Of a stretch of DNA of 64,000 nt, positions 48,382-55,995 are shown one piece after another. The position numbers and the translations under genes are program-made. Positions within the stretch are counted from its first letter, which is position 1; each line of letters begins with the position of its first letter. The stretch covers positions 156,746-220,745 of the forward strand of contig JAWQCY010000004.1 of assembly GCA_036321795.1 (NCBI GenBank). Reading direction: 5' to 3'. Source of the stretch: CAKVON01 sp902475665. GTDB taxonomy: Bacteria; Actinomycetota; Coriobacteriia; Coriobacteriales; Atopobiaceae. The notes under the pieces are model-generated. The model did not search any database, had not been told where the DNA came from, and saw only the letters and a list, made by a program, of their open reading frames with translations.

Positions 48382-49518
48382 ATGGCCACCAACCAGCCCG
48401 TGAAGATCGTCATGCTCACCGGATACCTCGGCGCCGGCAAGACGACCCTTCTCAACCACATCCTGTCCAACGACGGCGGCATCCGCGCTGCCGTCATCGT
48501 CAACGACATCGGCGAGGTCAACGTCGACGCCGGCCTCATCGCCGACGGCGGCCTGTCCGAGACCGACGACCTCATCCCGCTGACCAACGGCTGCATCTGC
48601 TGCACCTTGGCCGACGACCTGGCAAACCAGCTGTCCGACCTGGCCGACTCCGGCAGGTTCGACTACATCATCATCGAGGCCTCGGGCATCTGCGAGCCCG
48701 TGCCCATCGCCTACACGATCAGCGACTTCTGCGATGCCGAGAAGGTCGGCGGCCAGCCCAAGCTCGCCCTGGACAACATCGTCGCGGTGGTGGACTGCAA
48801 GCGCATGTACGACGAGTTCGAGGGCGGCCGCAAGCTTTTGGCCGACGACATCGACGAGGACGACATCGAGAGCCTGCTCATCCAGCAGATCGAGTTCTGC
48901 TCGACCCTGGTGCTCAACAAGGTCGACACCGTCACCGACGAGCAGCTCGCCAGTCTCAAGGCGATCGTGCGCGCCCTGCAGAAGGACGCCGTCATCGTCG
49001 AGGCCACCCAGGGCAACGTCCCCATGGACCAGCTGCTGGACACCGGCCGCTTCGACTTTGCGACCGCCTACAACTCGGCCGCGTGGGCCGAGGCGATGGA
49101 GCACCCCGAGGAGCACGAGGACCCCGAGGTCCTCGAGTACGACATCCAGACCTTCGTCTACCGCCGTCGCAAGCCGTTTGACGCCGAGAAGTTCCGGCGC
49201 TTCGTCGAGAACGAGTGGCCGGACGAGGTCATCCGCGCCAAGGGCATGCTGTGGGCCGACGTCGACCCCGACATGTGCTATGTCTTCGAGCAGGCCGGCC
49301 GCGAGATGCGCATGATGGAGAACGGCCTGTTCGTGGACAGCGCCCCCGAGGACGAGAAGGCCCGCATGCTCGCCGACAACCCCGAGCTCGCCGAGGACTG
49401 GGACCCGGTCTGCGGCGACCGCGAGACCCGACTGTGCATCATCGGGCGCCACATGGACCCCGCCAAGGTCACCGCGCAGCTCGACGAGCTGCTGTGCGAC
49501 TGGACTCCCGGGAACTAG
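48382..49518 (+). CDS. COG0523 (CobW/ZNG1-like) G3E GTPase
   Basis: A 378-residue metallochaperone-type GTPase. Walker A is VMLTGYLGAGKTTLLNHIL, the metal site is LTNGCICCTLADDL (CxCC), Walker B lies in YIIIEASGICEP, and NKVD is the specificity motif. The C-terminal domain contains FVYRRRKPFDAEKFRRF. Family members deliver Zn, Co or Fe to target enzymes using GTP. No His-rich metal stretch is seen. No cobalamin or nitrile hydratase genes adjoin it, and a Zur-type site is not evident in the 168-base leader, so the metal is open. Its stop is 3 bases before the FNR-like gene, suggesting co-transcription. Confidence 0.88.
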   Translation: MATNQPVKIVMLTGYLGAGKTTLLNHILSNDGGIRAAVIVNDIGEVNVDAGLIADGGLSETDDLIPLTNGCICCTLADDLANQLSDLADSGRFDYIIIEASGICEPVPIAYTISDFCDAEKVGGQPKLALDNIVAVVDCKRMYDEFEGGRKLLADDIDEDDIESLLIQQIEFCSTLVLNKVDTVTDEQLASLKAIVRALQKDAVIVEATQGNVPMDQLLDTGRFDFATAYNSAAWAEAMEHPEEHEDPEVLEYDIQTFVYRRRKPFDAEKFRRFVENEWPDEVIRAKGMLWADVDPDMCYVFEQAGREMRMMENGLFVDSAPEDEKARMLADNPELAEDWDPVCGDRETRLCIIGRHMDPAKVTAQLDELLCDWTPGN

Positions 49519-49521
49519 CCC

Positions 49522-50268
49522 GTGGCCACCGATCGCGACAACCTCGGCGAGACCCGCGTCTGCGCGGGAGCGGGCCACGACTGTGCCTTCTCCCGCGTGG
49601 GCAGCTCGTGCATGGACAACATCCGCCTGTTCGCCGACCTGCCGGTGGACGCGAAGCGCGAGCTGCTGTCCTGCTCGCGCCACTCCAAGCACGACCAGGG
49701 CTCGATCATCGTGCACGAGGGCGACCCGGTCGAGTCGATCATCGTCGTGCGCTCCGGGCGCATCAAGACGTTTCGCAACAGCGCCGGCGGCGAGGAGTAC
49801 GTGCTCGACGTCCTGCATGACGGCCAGGCCCTGTGGCACGGCATGTTCCTCGAGGACCACACCTACCACTACTCGGTCGAGTGCCTCACGCCCGTGCGGC
49901 TGTGCCGCTTCCACCGCGCCGACTTCGAGGCACTTCTCGCCAACCACCCGGACGTGGCGCTAGGACTCATCCGCATGATCACGACCGACCTGGACGACGC
50001 GGAGGAGCGCATCATGATGCTGTCCATCCGCGACCCCAGGCAGAGGCTCGCCGAGTACCTGCTCATCCGCGACAGGCGATGCTCCGGCCCCGAGATCCGC
50101 CTCAAGCTCGACGACATCGGCGCGAGCGTGGGCCTGCGCCCCGAGACCGTCAGCCGCAACATCGCGCGCTTCGTGCGCGAGGGCCTGGTCCAACGCACCG
50201 GACGGGGTCGTCTGCTCGTGATCGACCACGAGGGGCTGCGCGAGATCAGCTCGCCGGGTGGCAAATAG
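49522..50268 (+). CDS. FNR-like Crp family regulator with N-terminal cysteine cluster
   Basis: A 248-residue regulator; GTG 49522 is chosen because the next ATG (49612) would remove the cysteines. Cys14, Cys21 and Cys30 (CAGAGHDCAF...GSSC) and a central Cys (SVECLTPVRLC) can hold an oxygen-sensitive [4Fe-4S] cluster, though the C-X6-C-X8-C spacing differs from E. coli FNR. A cyclic-nucleotide-binding-like barrel follows, then the HTH DDIGASVGLRPETVSRNIARF. Its recognition helix has the ExxSR pattern that reads TTGAT. An FNR-type box lies 114 bases downstream, before pflA. Anaerobic activation of pflAB is the likely role. Confidence 0.85.
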   Translation: MATDRDNLGETRVCAGAGHDCAFSRVGSSCMDNIRLFADLPVDAKRELLSCSRHSKHDQGSIIVHEGDPVESIIVVRSGRIKTFRNSAGGEEYVLDVLHDGQALWHGMFLEDHTYHYSVECLTPVRLCRFHRADFEALLANHPDVALGLIRMITTDLDDAEERIMMLSIRDPRQRLAEYLLIRDRRCSGPEIRLKLDDIGASVGLRPETVSRNIARFVREGLVQRTGRGRLLVIDHEGLREISSPGGK

Positions 50269-50311
50269 GTCCCTGTAATGTGCCACTTGCCACACATTTT
50301 AGCTGCGCCTT

Positions 50312-50342
50312 TACCGTTCACGGCCAAAAACCTACCGTTCAC
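50312..50342. promoter_or_regulatory. Two direct repeats TACCGTTCAC upstream of pflA
   Basis: Exact copies at 50312-50321 and 50333-50342, 21 bases apart (two helical turns), about 100 bases upstream of the predicted pflA start site. This suggests an upstream activator or response-regulator site acting with FNR. Just before, AATGTG (50277) and CACATT (50293) form a loose dyad. Confidence 0.45.
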
Positions 50343-50381
50343 TAGCGGCAAACTCGGTGCGTAAAATATTTTTGTCGTTGT

Positions 50382-50424
50382 TTGATTCTGGTCAAGGAAC
50401 TACCCCCTTCCCTCCTCCTACATT
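50382..50424 (+). promoter_or_regulatory. FNR-type box and -10 element of the pflA-pflB promoter
   Basis: TTGAT-TCTG-GTCAA (50382-50395) matches 9 of 10 bases of the FNR consensus TTGAT-N4-ATCAA. TACATT (50419-50424) is a fair -10. The box centre (50388.5) is about 41.5 bases from the start implied by that -10 (near 50430), the class II activator position. Confidence 0.65.
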
Positions 50425-50459
50425 CATAGCTGGACAACCGCAAGCAAGGGAGGTGCGCC

Positions 50460-51191
50460 ATGCAGGGACGTGTTCACTCGACGGAATCCTTCGGATCGGC
50501 CGACGGCCCCGGCGTGCGTTACATCGTCTTTTTGCAGGGCTGCCCCATGCGCTGCCGCTACTGCCACAACCCGGACACCTGGAAGGCGGGAGCCGGCGAG
50601 CTGATGGATGCCGACGAGATCCTGGACGCCGCCGAGCGCTACCGCGGCTACTGGGGACCCGAGGGTGGCATCACCGTCTCGGGCGGCGAGGCCCTCATGC
50701 AGGTCGACTTCGTGGCCGAGCTGTTCGAGAAGGCCCATGCGCGCGGCATCAACACCTGCCTGGATACGTCGCTGTCCACGTTCACCCGCGAGGAGCCGTT
50801 CTTCTCGGCATTCGAGCGAGCGATGGACGCCTGCGACCTGGTCATGGCCGACATCAAGCACATCGACCCCGAGCGCCACGAGTGGCTCTGCGGGCGCGAC
50901 AACGACAACATCCTCGACTGCCTGCGTCTTCTGGCCGAGAAGGGCCAGCCCATGTGGATCCGCCAGGTGCTGGTCCCGGACATCACCGACGACGAGGCCA
51001 CGCTGCGCCGCACGCGCGAGTTCATCGCGTCGCTGGGCGACGCCGTCAGGCGCGTCGAGGTTCTTCCGTACCACACGCTGGGCATCTTCAAGTGGGACGA
51101 GCTCGGCATCCCCTACACCCTCAGAGACGTCGAGCCGCCGACGCCGGAAAGCGTCGAGTTCGCCACCAAGGTGCTGAGGGGTCAGATATAG
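50460..51191 (+). CDS. pflA: Pyruvate formate-lyase-activating enzyme
   Basis: A 243-residue radical SAM activase that makes the glycyl radical on PflB. The cluster motif is FLQGCPMRCRYCHNPD (CxxxCxxC), followed by GGITVSGGEALMQ (GGE SAM motif) and VMADIKHID, then YHTLGIFKWDELG. The start (QGRVHSTESFGSADGPGVRY) is typical. ATG 50460 follows GGGAGG. pflB starts 55 bases downstream. Gene order is the reverse of E. coli pflB-pflA but common in other phyla. Confidence 0.95.
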   Translation: MQGRVHSTESFGSADGPGVRYIVFLQGCPMRCRYCHNPDTWKAGAGELMDADEILDAAERYRGYWGPEGGITVSGGEALMQVDFVAELFEKAHARGINTCLDTSLSTFTREEPFFSAFERAMDACDLVMADIKHIDPERHEWLCGRDNDNILDCLRLLAEKGQPMWIRQVLVPDITDDEATLRRTREFIASLGDAVRRVEVLPYHTLGIFKWDELGIPYTLRDVEPPTPESVEFATKVLRGQI

Positions 51192-51246
51192 GCAAACATG
51201 CGTCGCGGGGAGTGACGCAGGGAGAAAGCGAAAGCTAGGAGGAAAC

Positions 51247-53517
51247 ATGCAGCTTCGTGAGGAGTGGGCCGGCTTCAAGAAGGGCCACTGGGTCGACGAC
51301 ATCAACGTCCGCGACTTCATCCAGAACAACTACACCGTCTACGACGGCGACGAGTCGTTCCTGGCCGGTCCCACCGACGCCACCAACACCCTATGGGACA
51401 AGGTCCAGGAGCTCCAGGCCGCCGAGCGCGCCAACAACGGCGTCCTCGAGTGCGAGACCGAGATCGTCTCCGGCCTGACCGCCTATGGCCCCGGCTACAT
51501 CGGTGAGGACACCAAGGACCTCGAGAAGGTCGTCGGCCTGCAGACCGACAAGCCGCTGAAGCGCGCCTTCATGCCCTACGGCGGCATCAAGATGGCGCAG
51601 CAGGCCGCCGAGAACTACGGCTTCCACGTCAACGACAAGTACAACCAGATCTTCAACGAGTACCACAAGACCCACAACCAGGGCGTCTTCGACGCGTACA
51701 CCCCCGAGATGCGCGCCGCCCGCCACTCCCACGTCATCACCGGCCTGCCCGACACCTACGGCCGCGGCCGCATCGTCGGCGACTACCGTCGAGTCGCCCT
51801 CTACGGCGTCGACCGCCTGATCGCAGGCAAGCAGGCCGACCTTCTCAACTGCGGCGACCGCACCATGACCGACGCCGTCATCCGCCAGCGCGAGGAGATC
51901 ACCGACCAGATCCACGCCCTGCAGGGCCTCAAGAAGATGGCCGAGATCTACGGCTACGACATCTCGCAGCCCGCGACCAACGCGCAGGAGGCCGTCCAGT
52001 GGCTGTACTTCGGCTACCTCGGCGCCATCAAGACCCAGAACGGCGCCGCCATGTCCGTCGGCCGCGTCTCCACGTTCCTGGACATCTACATCCAGCGTGA
52101 CCTCGAGGCCGGCAAGATCGACGAGGCCCAGGCCCAGGAGCTCATCGACCACCTGGTCCTGAAGCTCCGCATGGTCAAGTTCGCCCGCATCCCGTCCTAC
52201 CAGGCGCTCTTCTCGGGCGACCCCGTCTGGGCCACCCTCGAGGTCGCCGGCCTGGGCCAGGACGGCCGCAGCCTCGTGACCAAGACCGACTACCGCTTCC
52301 TGCACACCCTCGAGAACATGGGACCGGCCCCCGAGCCCAACCTGACCGTTCTCTACAGCAAGCGCCTGCAGGAGAGCTTCCGCAAGTACGCCGCCAAGAT
52401 CTCCGTCACCACGTCCTCGATCCAGTACGAGAACGACGACGTCATGCGTCCGGTCTGGGGCGACGACTACAGCATCTGCTGCTGCGTGTCCGCCACCGAG
52501 ACCGGCAAGGAGATGCAGTTCTTCGGCGCCCGCGCCAACCTCGCCAAGTGCCTGAACTACGCCATCAACGGCGGCAAGGACGAGAAGTTCATGGACAAGC
52601 AGGGCAACCACATGCAGGTTGGCCCCGAGTACGCCCCCATCACCAGCGAGTACCTCGACTACGACGAGGTCATGCACAAGTTCGACCTGATGATGGACTG
52701 GCTGGCCGAGCTCTACGTCAACATCCTCAACCTCATCCAGTACATGCACGACAAGTACTACTACGAGGCCGAGGAGATGGCCCTCATCGACACCAACGTC
52801 CGTCGCACCTTCGCCACGGGCATCGCGGGCTTCTCGCACGTCGTCGACTCCCTCTGCGCCATCAAGTACGCCAAGGTCAAGACCGTCCGTGACGAGCAGG
52901 GCGTCGTCGTCGACTACGAGGTCGAGGGTGACTTCCCCAAGTACGGCAACGATGACGACCGTGCCGACGACGTGGCCGTCTGGCTGCTCAAGGCGTTCAT
53001 GGCCAAGATCGCCAAGCACCACACCTACCGCGACTCCGAGCCCACGACGTCGATCCTGACGATCACCTCCAACGTCGTCTACGGCAAGGCCACCGGCGGC
53101 ACCCCCGACGGCCGCAAGGCGTTCACCCCGTTCGCCCCGGGCGCCAACCCCGCCTACGGCGCCGAGAAGAACGGCCTTCTCGCCTCGCTGAACTCCGTCG
53201 CCAAGCTCCCCTACGAGTACGCCCTCGACGGCATCTCCAACACGCAGACGATCAACCCGTCCGCGCTGGGCAACGACGACGAGCAGCGCGTCACCAACCT
53301 CGTCAACGTGCTTGACGGCTACTTCGCCAACGGCGCCCACCACCTCAACGTCAACGTCTTTGGCGTCGAGAAGCTCAAGGACGCCATGGAGCACCCCGAG
53401 AAGCCCGAGTACGCCAACTTCACCATCCGCGTCTCCGGCTACGCCGTGAAGTTCATCGACCTCACGCGCGAGCAGCAGCTCGACGTCATCGCCCGTACCT
53501 GCCACGACCGCATGTAG
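51247..53517 (+). CDS. pflB: Formate C-acetyltransferase (pyruvate formate-lyase)
   Basis: A 756-residue glycyl radical enzyme cleaving pyruvate to acetyl-CoA and formate without NADH. The catalytic cysteines lie in DYSICCCVSATE and the radical glycine in the C-terminal RVSGYAVKF. ALGNDDEQRVTNLVNVLDGY and GGTPDGRKAFTPFAPGANP are strongly conserved. AGGAGG precedes ATG 51247. Length is standard. Codon use is highly biased to C-ending codons, consistent with strong expression. FNR-type control and a strong terminator (53565-53597) frame the operon. Confidence 0.98.
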   Translation: MQLREEWAGFKKGHWVDDINVRDFIQNNYTVYDGDESFLAGPTDATNTLWDKVQELQAAERANNGVLECETEIVSGLTAYGPGYIGEDTKDLEKVVGLQTDKPLKRAFMPYGGIKMAQQAAENYGFHVNDKYNQIFNEYHKTHNQGVFDAYTPEMRAARHSHVITGLPDTYGRGRIVGDYRRVALYGVDRLIAGKQADLLNCGDRTMTDAVIRQREEITDQIHALQGLKKMAEIYGYDISQPATNAQEAVQWLYFGYLGAIKTQNGAAMSVGRVSTFLDIYIQRDLEAGKIDEAQAQELIDHLVLKLRMVKFARIPSYQALFSGDPVWATLEVAGLGQDGRSLVTKTDYRFLHTLENMGPAPEPNLTVLYSKRLQESFRKYAAKISVTTSSIQYENDDVMRPVWGDDYSICCCVSATETGKEMQFFGARANLAKCLNYAINGGKDEKFMDKQGNHMQVGPEYAPITSEYLDYDEVMHKFDLMMDWLAELYVNILNLIQYMHDKYYYEAEEMALIDTNVRRTFATGIAGFSHVVDSLCAIKYAKVKTVRDEQGVVVDYEVEGDFPKYGNDDDRADDVAVWLLKAFMAKIAKHHTYRDSEPTTSILTITSNVVYGKATGGTPDGRKAFTPFAPGANPAYGAEKNGLLASLNSVAKLPYEYALDGISNTQTINPSALGNDDEQRVTNLVNVLDGYFANGAHHLNVNVFGVEKLKDAMEHPEKPEYANFTIRVSGYAVKFIDLTREQQLDVIARTCHDRM

Positions 53518-53564
53518 TCAGCGCGCCCGCACAAGGCAGACGCGTCGCATCGAGCGATTCGCAA

Positions 53565-53597
53565 GGGAGGCCCGCCGTCAGGTGGGCCTCCCTTTTT
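53565..53597 (+). terminator. Terminator of pflB
   Basis: GGGAGGCCCGCC (53565-53576), loop GTCA, GGTGGGCCTCCC (53581-53592), then TTTTT. It is the best intrinsic terminator in the window. Confidence 0.9.
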
Positions 53598-53666
53598 GTG
53601 CGTATGGACCACGGCGCGCGGGTCGGCACGGCGAACGCGGGCGGCGTCGGACGGGCGCGTCCTTCT

Positions 53667-54512
53667 CTACAGGTAGTCGAGAAACGCCCGCGCGGCCAGG
53701 CCCATGTCGGTCAGGCGGCGACGCACGAGGTAGAGGGTGCGATACGCGGGGTTTGCCAGGTGCCGCACGTCGACGTCGTAGTCGGCACGCTCGATGGCGA
53801 GGCTCGGCAGGAGCGACACGCCCAGGCCCGCCTCGACCATGGCCAGGATCGCGGCGATGTTGCTCGTCCGGCAGCGGATGCAGGGGCCCTGGAGCTTCCG
53901 CTGCACGAGCGGCGCCGTCTCGGTGTCGGCGATGAAGCGCATGTCCAGGAGGTCGTCGACGGGGATGTCCTCGGGCTCGGGCGGGAAGTGGCCGCGCGGG
54001 GCGACCACGACGATCTCGTCCCTGTCGTAGGCGGATGCCAGAAAGCCCTCCCCCTTGAGCCTGTTGGGGATGAAGGCCATGTCGACCTCCCCGGCGGCAA
54101 GAAGGCACTCGGCCTCGCCGTAGGTGCACTCGCTGATGTTGACCTCGACGCCGGGGTGGTCGGAGACGAAGTTGCCGAGCGGCTCCGGCAGGCGCATCGA
54201 CACGATGCTCGACGGCGCCGCGATGGAAAGGCTGCCGTCCTCGAGCTCGGCCATGTTCTCGACGCGCCTGCCCAGAAGGTCGTACGCCTCGCAGGCGGCA
54301 CGGGCGTCGTCCAGAAGGCGCCTGCCGTCCTCGGTCAGCTCGAGCACGGGACCACGTCGCTCGAACAGGCGCACGCCCCACTCCTGCTCCAGGCTCGCCA
54401 GCGCGCGACTGGCCGTGGACTGCGCGCAGCCCAGCTCCTCGGCGGCACGGGAGACGCTGCCCAAGGTCGCCACCTCGACAAACGCGCGAATCTTGTGAAC
54501 GCTCGAATCCAT
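53667..54512 (-). CDS. LysR family transcriptional regulator
   Basis: A 281-residue regulator. The HTH is VHKIRAFVEVATLGSVSRAAEELGCAQSTASRALASLEQ. The effector domain starts near residue 88 (GSLSIAAPSSIVSMRLPEPL) and ends with LARRFLDYL-like residues. ATG 54512 has a GGGGAGGGG site. The stop codon TAG merges with a dispersed-repeat copy (TAGAGAAGGAC, 53659-53669). The upstream neighbour on the same strand is the amidohydrolase, but a strong hairpin separates them, so it has its own promoter. The target could be the amidohydrolase-permease pair. The effector is unknown. Confidence 0.87.
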   Translation of the reverse strand: MDSSVHKIRAFVEVATLGSVSRAAEELGCAQSTASRALASLEQEWGVRLFERRGPVLELTEDGRRLLDDARAACEAYDLLGRRVENMAELEDGSLSIAAPSSIVSMRLPEPLGNFVSDHPGVEVNISECTYGEAECLLAAGEVDMAFIPNRLKGEGFLASAYDRDEIVVVAPRGHFPPEPEDIPVDDLLDMRFIADTETAPLVQRKLQGPCIRCRTSNIAAILAMVEAGLGVSLLPSLAIERADYDVDVRHLANPAYRTLYLVRRRLTDMGLAARAFLDYL

Positions 54513-54580
54513 GGCCCCTCCCCGGGCGCGACGTGCCCCAAGACGGGGCTGCGGCATGCCCTCTTGCTTTACCCAAAGAA

Positions 54581-54618
54581 GGGCTCCCCGCCACGGATGA
54601 TTCCGCGACGGGGAGCCC
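54581..54618 (-). terminator. Terminator of the permease-amidohydrolase operon
   Basis: GGGCTCCCCG (54581-54590) and CGGGGAGCCC (54609-54618), a perfect 10-base stem. Read on the minus strand it is followed by TTCTTTGGGT. It lies 87 bases after the amidohydrolase stop. Confidence 0.7.
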
Positions 54619-54676
54619 GGGGGAAGGGAGCGGCATCAAAGGCTTGAGGGCCAGAGAACCACTTGGGGCCAAGGGA

Positions 54677-54696
54677 CTGTCGAGAAGGACCGTCCG
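54677..54696 (+). repeat. Second copy of the 20-mer CTGTCGAGAAGGACCGTCCG
   Basis: Identical to 15446-15465, here in the gap between the LysR gene and the end of the amidohydrolase gene. It contains the core GAGAAGGAC and a GGACCGTCC near-palindrome. Confidence 0.7.
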
Positions 54697-54704
54697 CAAG
54701 GGGC

Positions 54705-55952
54705 CTACAGGGCACCCTTGATGACCTTCTCGCCCTCCTTCATGATGACGTCCATGTTGTCGGGAGTGAGGTTGTGGATGTCGGCAGCGACGTCGCCCTT
54801 GACGACCAGCAGGTCGGCGAGCTTGCCGGCCTCGAGGGAGCCGAACTCGTCCTCGTGGTGGACCATCTTGGCGCCGTTGAGCGTGGCGGCCTTGATGGTG
54901 TCGAGGATCGAGACGCCGGCCTTGTCGACGAAGTCGTACATCTCGTCGATGGTGACGTAGCCGTACGGGGTGACGAAGCTGAAGGAGTCGGAGCCGATGG
55001 TGAGGGTGACGCCCAGCTCGTTGGCGCGACGCAGGTTGGCGTAGGTGCGCTGCAGCTCGCGCTCGACGACGGTGTCGCCGGGGAACTTGGCGTTGGCCTC
55101 GGACTCCTCGGGCGGGTAGGTGCCGTACCAGGTGGGAAGGAAGCCGATGGTCGGGGTGAAGAAGGTGCCCTGCTCGGCCATGAGGTTCATGGTCTTGTCA
55201 TCGAGCTCGAAGCCGTGGATGAGCTGCTCGGCGCCAAAGCGGACGGAGTCGTAGGCGGCGCTGACCGAGTTGTAGGAGTGTGACCACAGCGGGATGCCGA
55301 CCATCTTGCACTCCTCGGCGACTGCCTGGATCTCCTCGGTGCTCATGAGCTGCTTGCTGCCGGAGTCCCAGCGCCAGATGCCGCCGCCGGTCGCCCAGAT
55401 CTTGATGGCGTCGGGGTTCTCGCGCAGACGCAGGCGGATGGCGTGGCGAAGCTCCCACGGGCCGTCGACCTGGTCGCCCCAGGGGTGCGAGTCCTTGCTC
55501 ACCTGCAGCGGGAGCTTGTGCGAGTCGCCGTGGCCGGCGGTACGGCAGAAGCCCAGGCCGGTGGCAAAGATGCGCGGGCCCTTCATGACGCCCATGTTGA
55601 CCAGGTCGCGGATGGCGATGCCGTTGCGGCCGATCTCGCAGACGGTGGTCAGGCCGTGGGTGAGGCAGTCGTAGGACTGCTTGACGGCGCAGGCCTGCTT
55701 CTGGGCGACGGACTCGATGACCCAGTCGTTGTCGTCGTCGGTCAGGTTGCCCGAGAAGTGCAGGTGGGTGTCGATCAAGCCGGGCATGACGGTCTTGCCC
55801 GTGCACTCCTCGACCTCGTAGCCCTCGGGAACCTCGGTGCGGGGACCGGCGTAGGTGATCTTCTCGTCGTCGACGAGAACGAGGGAGTCGTGGATCGGGG
55901 CGGCACCGGTGCCGTCGACGAGAATGCCCCCAACAAATGCGTACTTGCCCAT
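54705..55952 (-). CDS. Amidohydrolase family protein (subtype I metal-dependent hydrolase)
   Basis: A 415-residue enzyme; ATG 55952 is chosen for its GGAGG site at 7-base spacing. The small beta domain (FVGGILVDGTGAAPI) precedes the barrel. Metal ligands: GLIDTHLHF (HxH), a carboxylated Lys in DAIKIWATGGG, His in IPLWSHSYN and in QLIHGFEL, and Asp in TIGSDSFSF. This set matches imidazolonepropionase-like and dipeptidase/carboxypeptidase (prolidase-like) amidohydrolases. The gene lies 43 bases after an amino-acid permease on the same strand, so its substrate may be an imported N-acyl or peptide-like amino acid. The reaction is not assigned. A repeat copy falls in LHFSGN (55753-55761). Confidence 0.85.
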   Translation of the reverse strand: MGKYAFVGGILVDGTGAAPIHDSLVLVDDEKITYAGPRTEVPEGYEVEECTGKTVMPGLIDTHLHFSGNLTDDDNDWVIESVAQKQACAVKQSYDCLTHGLTTVCEIGRNGIAIRDLVNMGVMKGPRIFATGLGFCRTAGHGDSHKLPLQVSKDSHPWGDQVDGPWELRHAIRLRLRENPDAIKIWATGGGIWRWDSGSKQLMSTEEIQAVAEECKMVGIPLWSHSYNSVSAAYDSVRFGAEQLIHGFELDDKTMNLMAEQGTFFTPTIGFLPTWYGTYPPEESEANAKFPGDTVVERELQRTYANLRRANELGVTLTIGSDSFSFVTPYGYVTIDEMYDFVDKAGVSILDTIKAATLNGAKMVHHEDEFGSLEAGKLADLLVVKGDVAADIHNLTPDNMDVIMKEGEKVIKGAL

Positions 55953-55995
55953 GATGAATCCTCCAGTCAAAGACGTACGAACCTACTAGCAGCTA

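Larger units (their letters stand above)
1761..55761. repeat. Dispersed nonamer family GAGAAGTGC / GAGAAGGAC (about 42 copies)
   Basis: Hand scan of both strands. GAGAAGTGC starts (lower coordinate): 1761, 3949, 4087, 6967, 8108, 8586, 17541, 19758, 25383, 27218, 29750, 30306, 33295, 37766, 40387, 41284, 43637, 44746, 47434, 49930, 55753. GAGAAGGAC: 2615, 2780, 4322, 5080, 6004, 11823, 13946, 15451, 19697, 22616, 23445, 31044, 36130, 37126, 37375, 42062, 42452, 43054, 45703, 53659, 54682. The preferred longer form is TG(C/T)CGAGAAG(T/G)(G/A)C. Copies lie on both strands, inside genes in different frames, and between genes. None was seen after 55761. Confidence 0.75.

Noticed and set aside
48214..49947. 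Upstream extension of the TetM-like frame to 1244 codons
   Set aside because: It is antisense to the COG0523 GTPase and FNR-like genes and lacks domains; the GTPase start MRQAVIGMLAHVDAGKTT begins at 48213.
51391..53505. A 704-codon open frame antisense to pflB
   Set aside because: It is the mirror of a strongly codon-biased gene; its translation is Val/Gly/Asp/Leu-rich with no domain, and it has no ribosome site. Many similar antisense frames across the window were rejected for the same reason.
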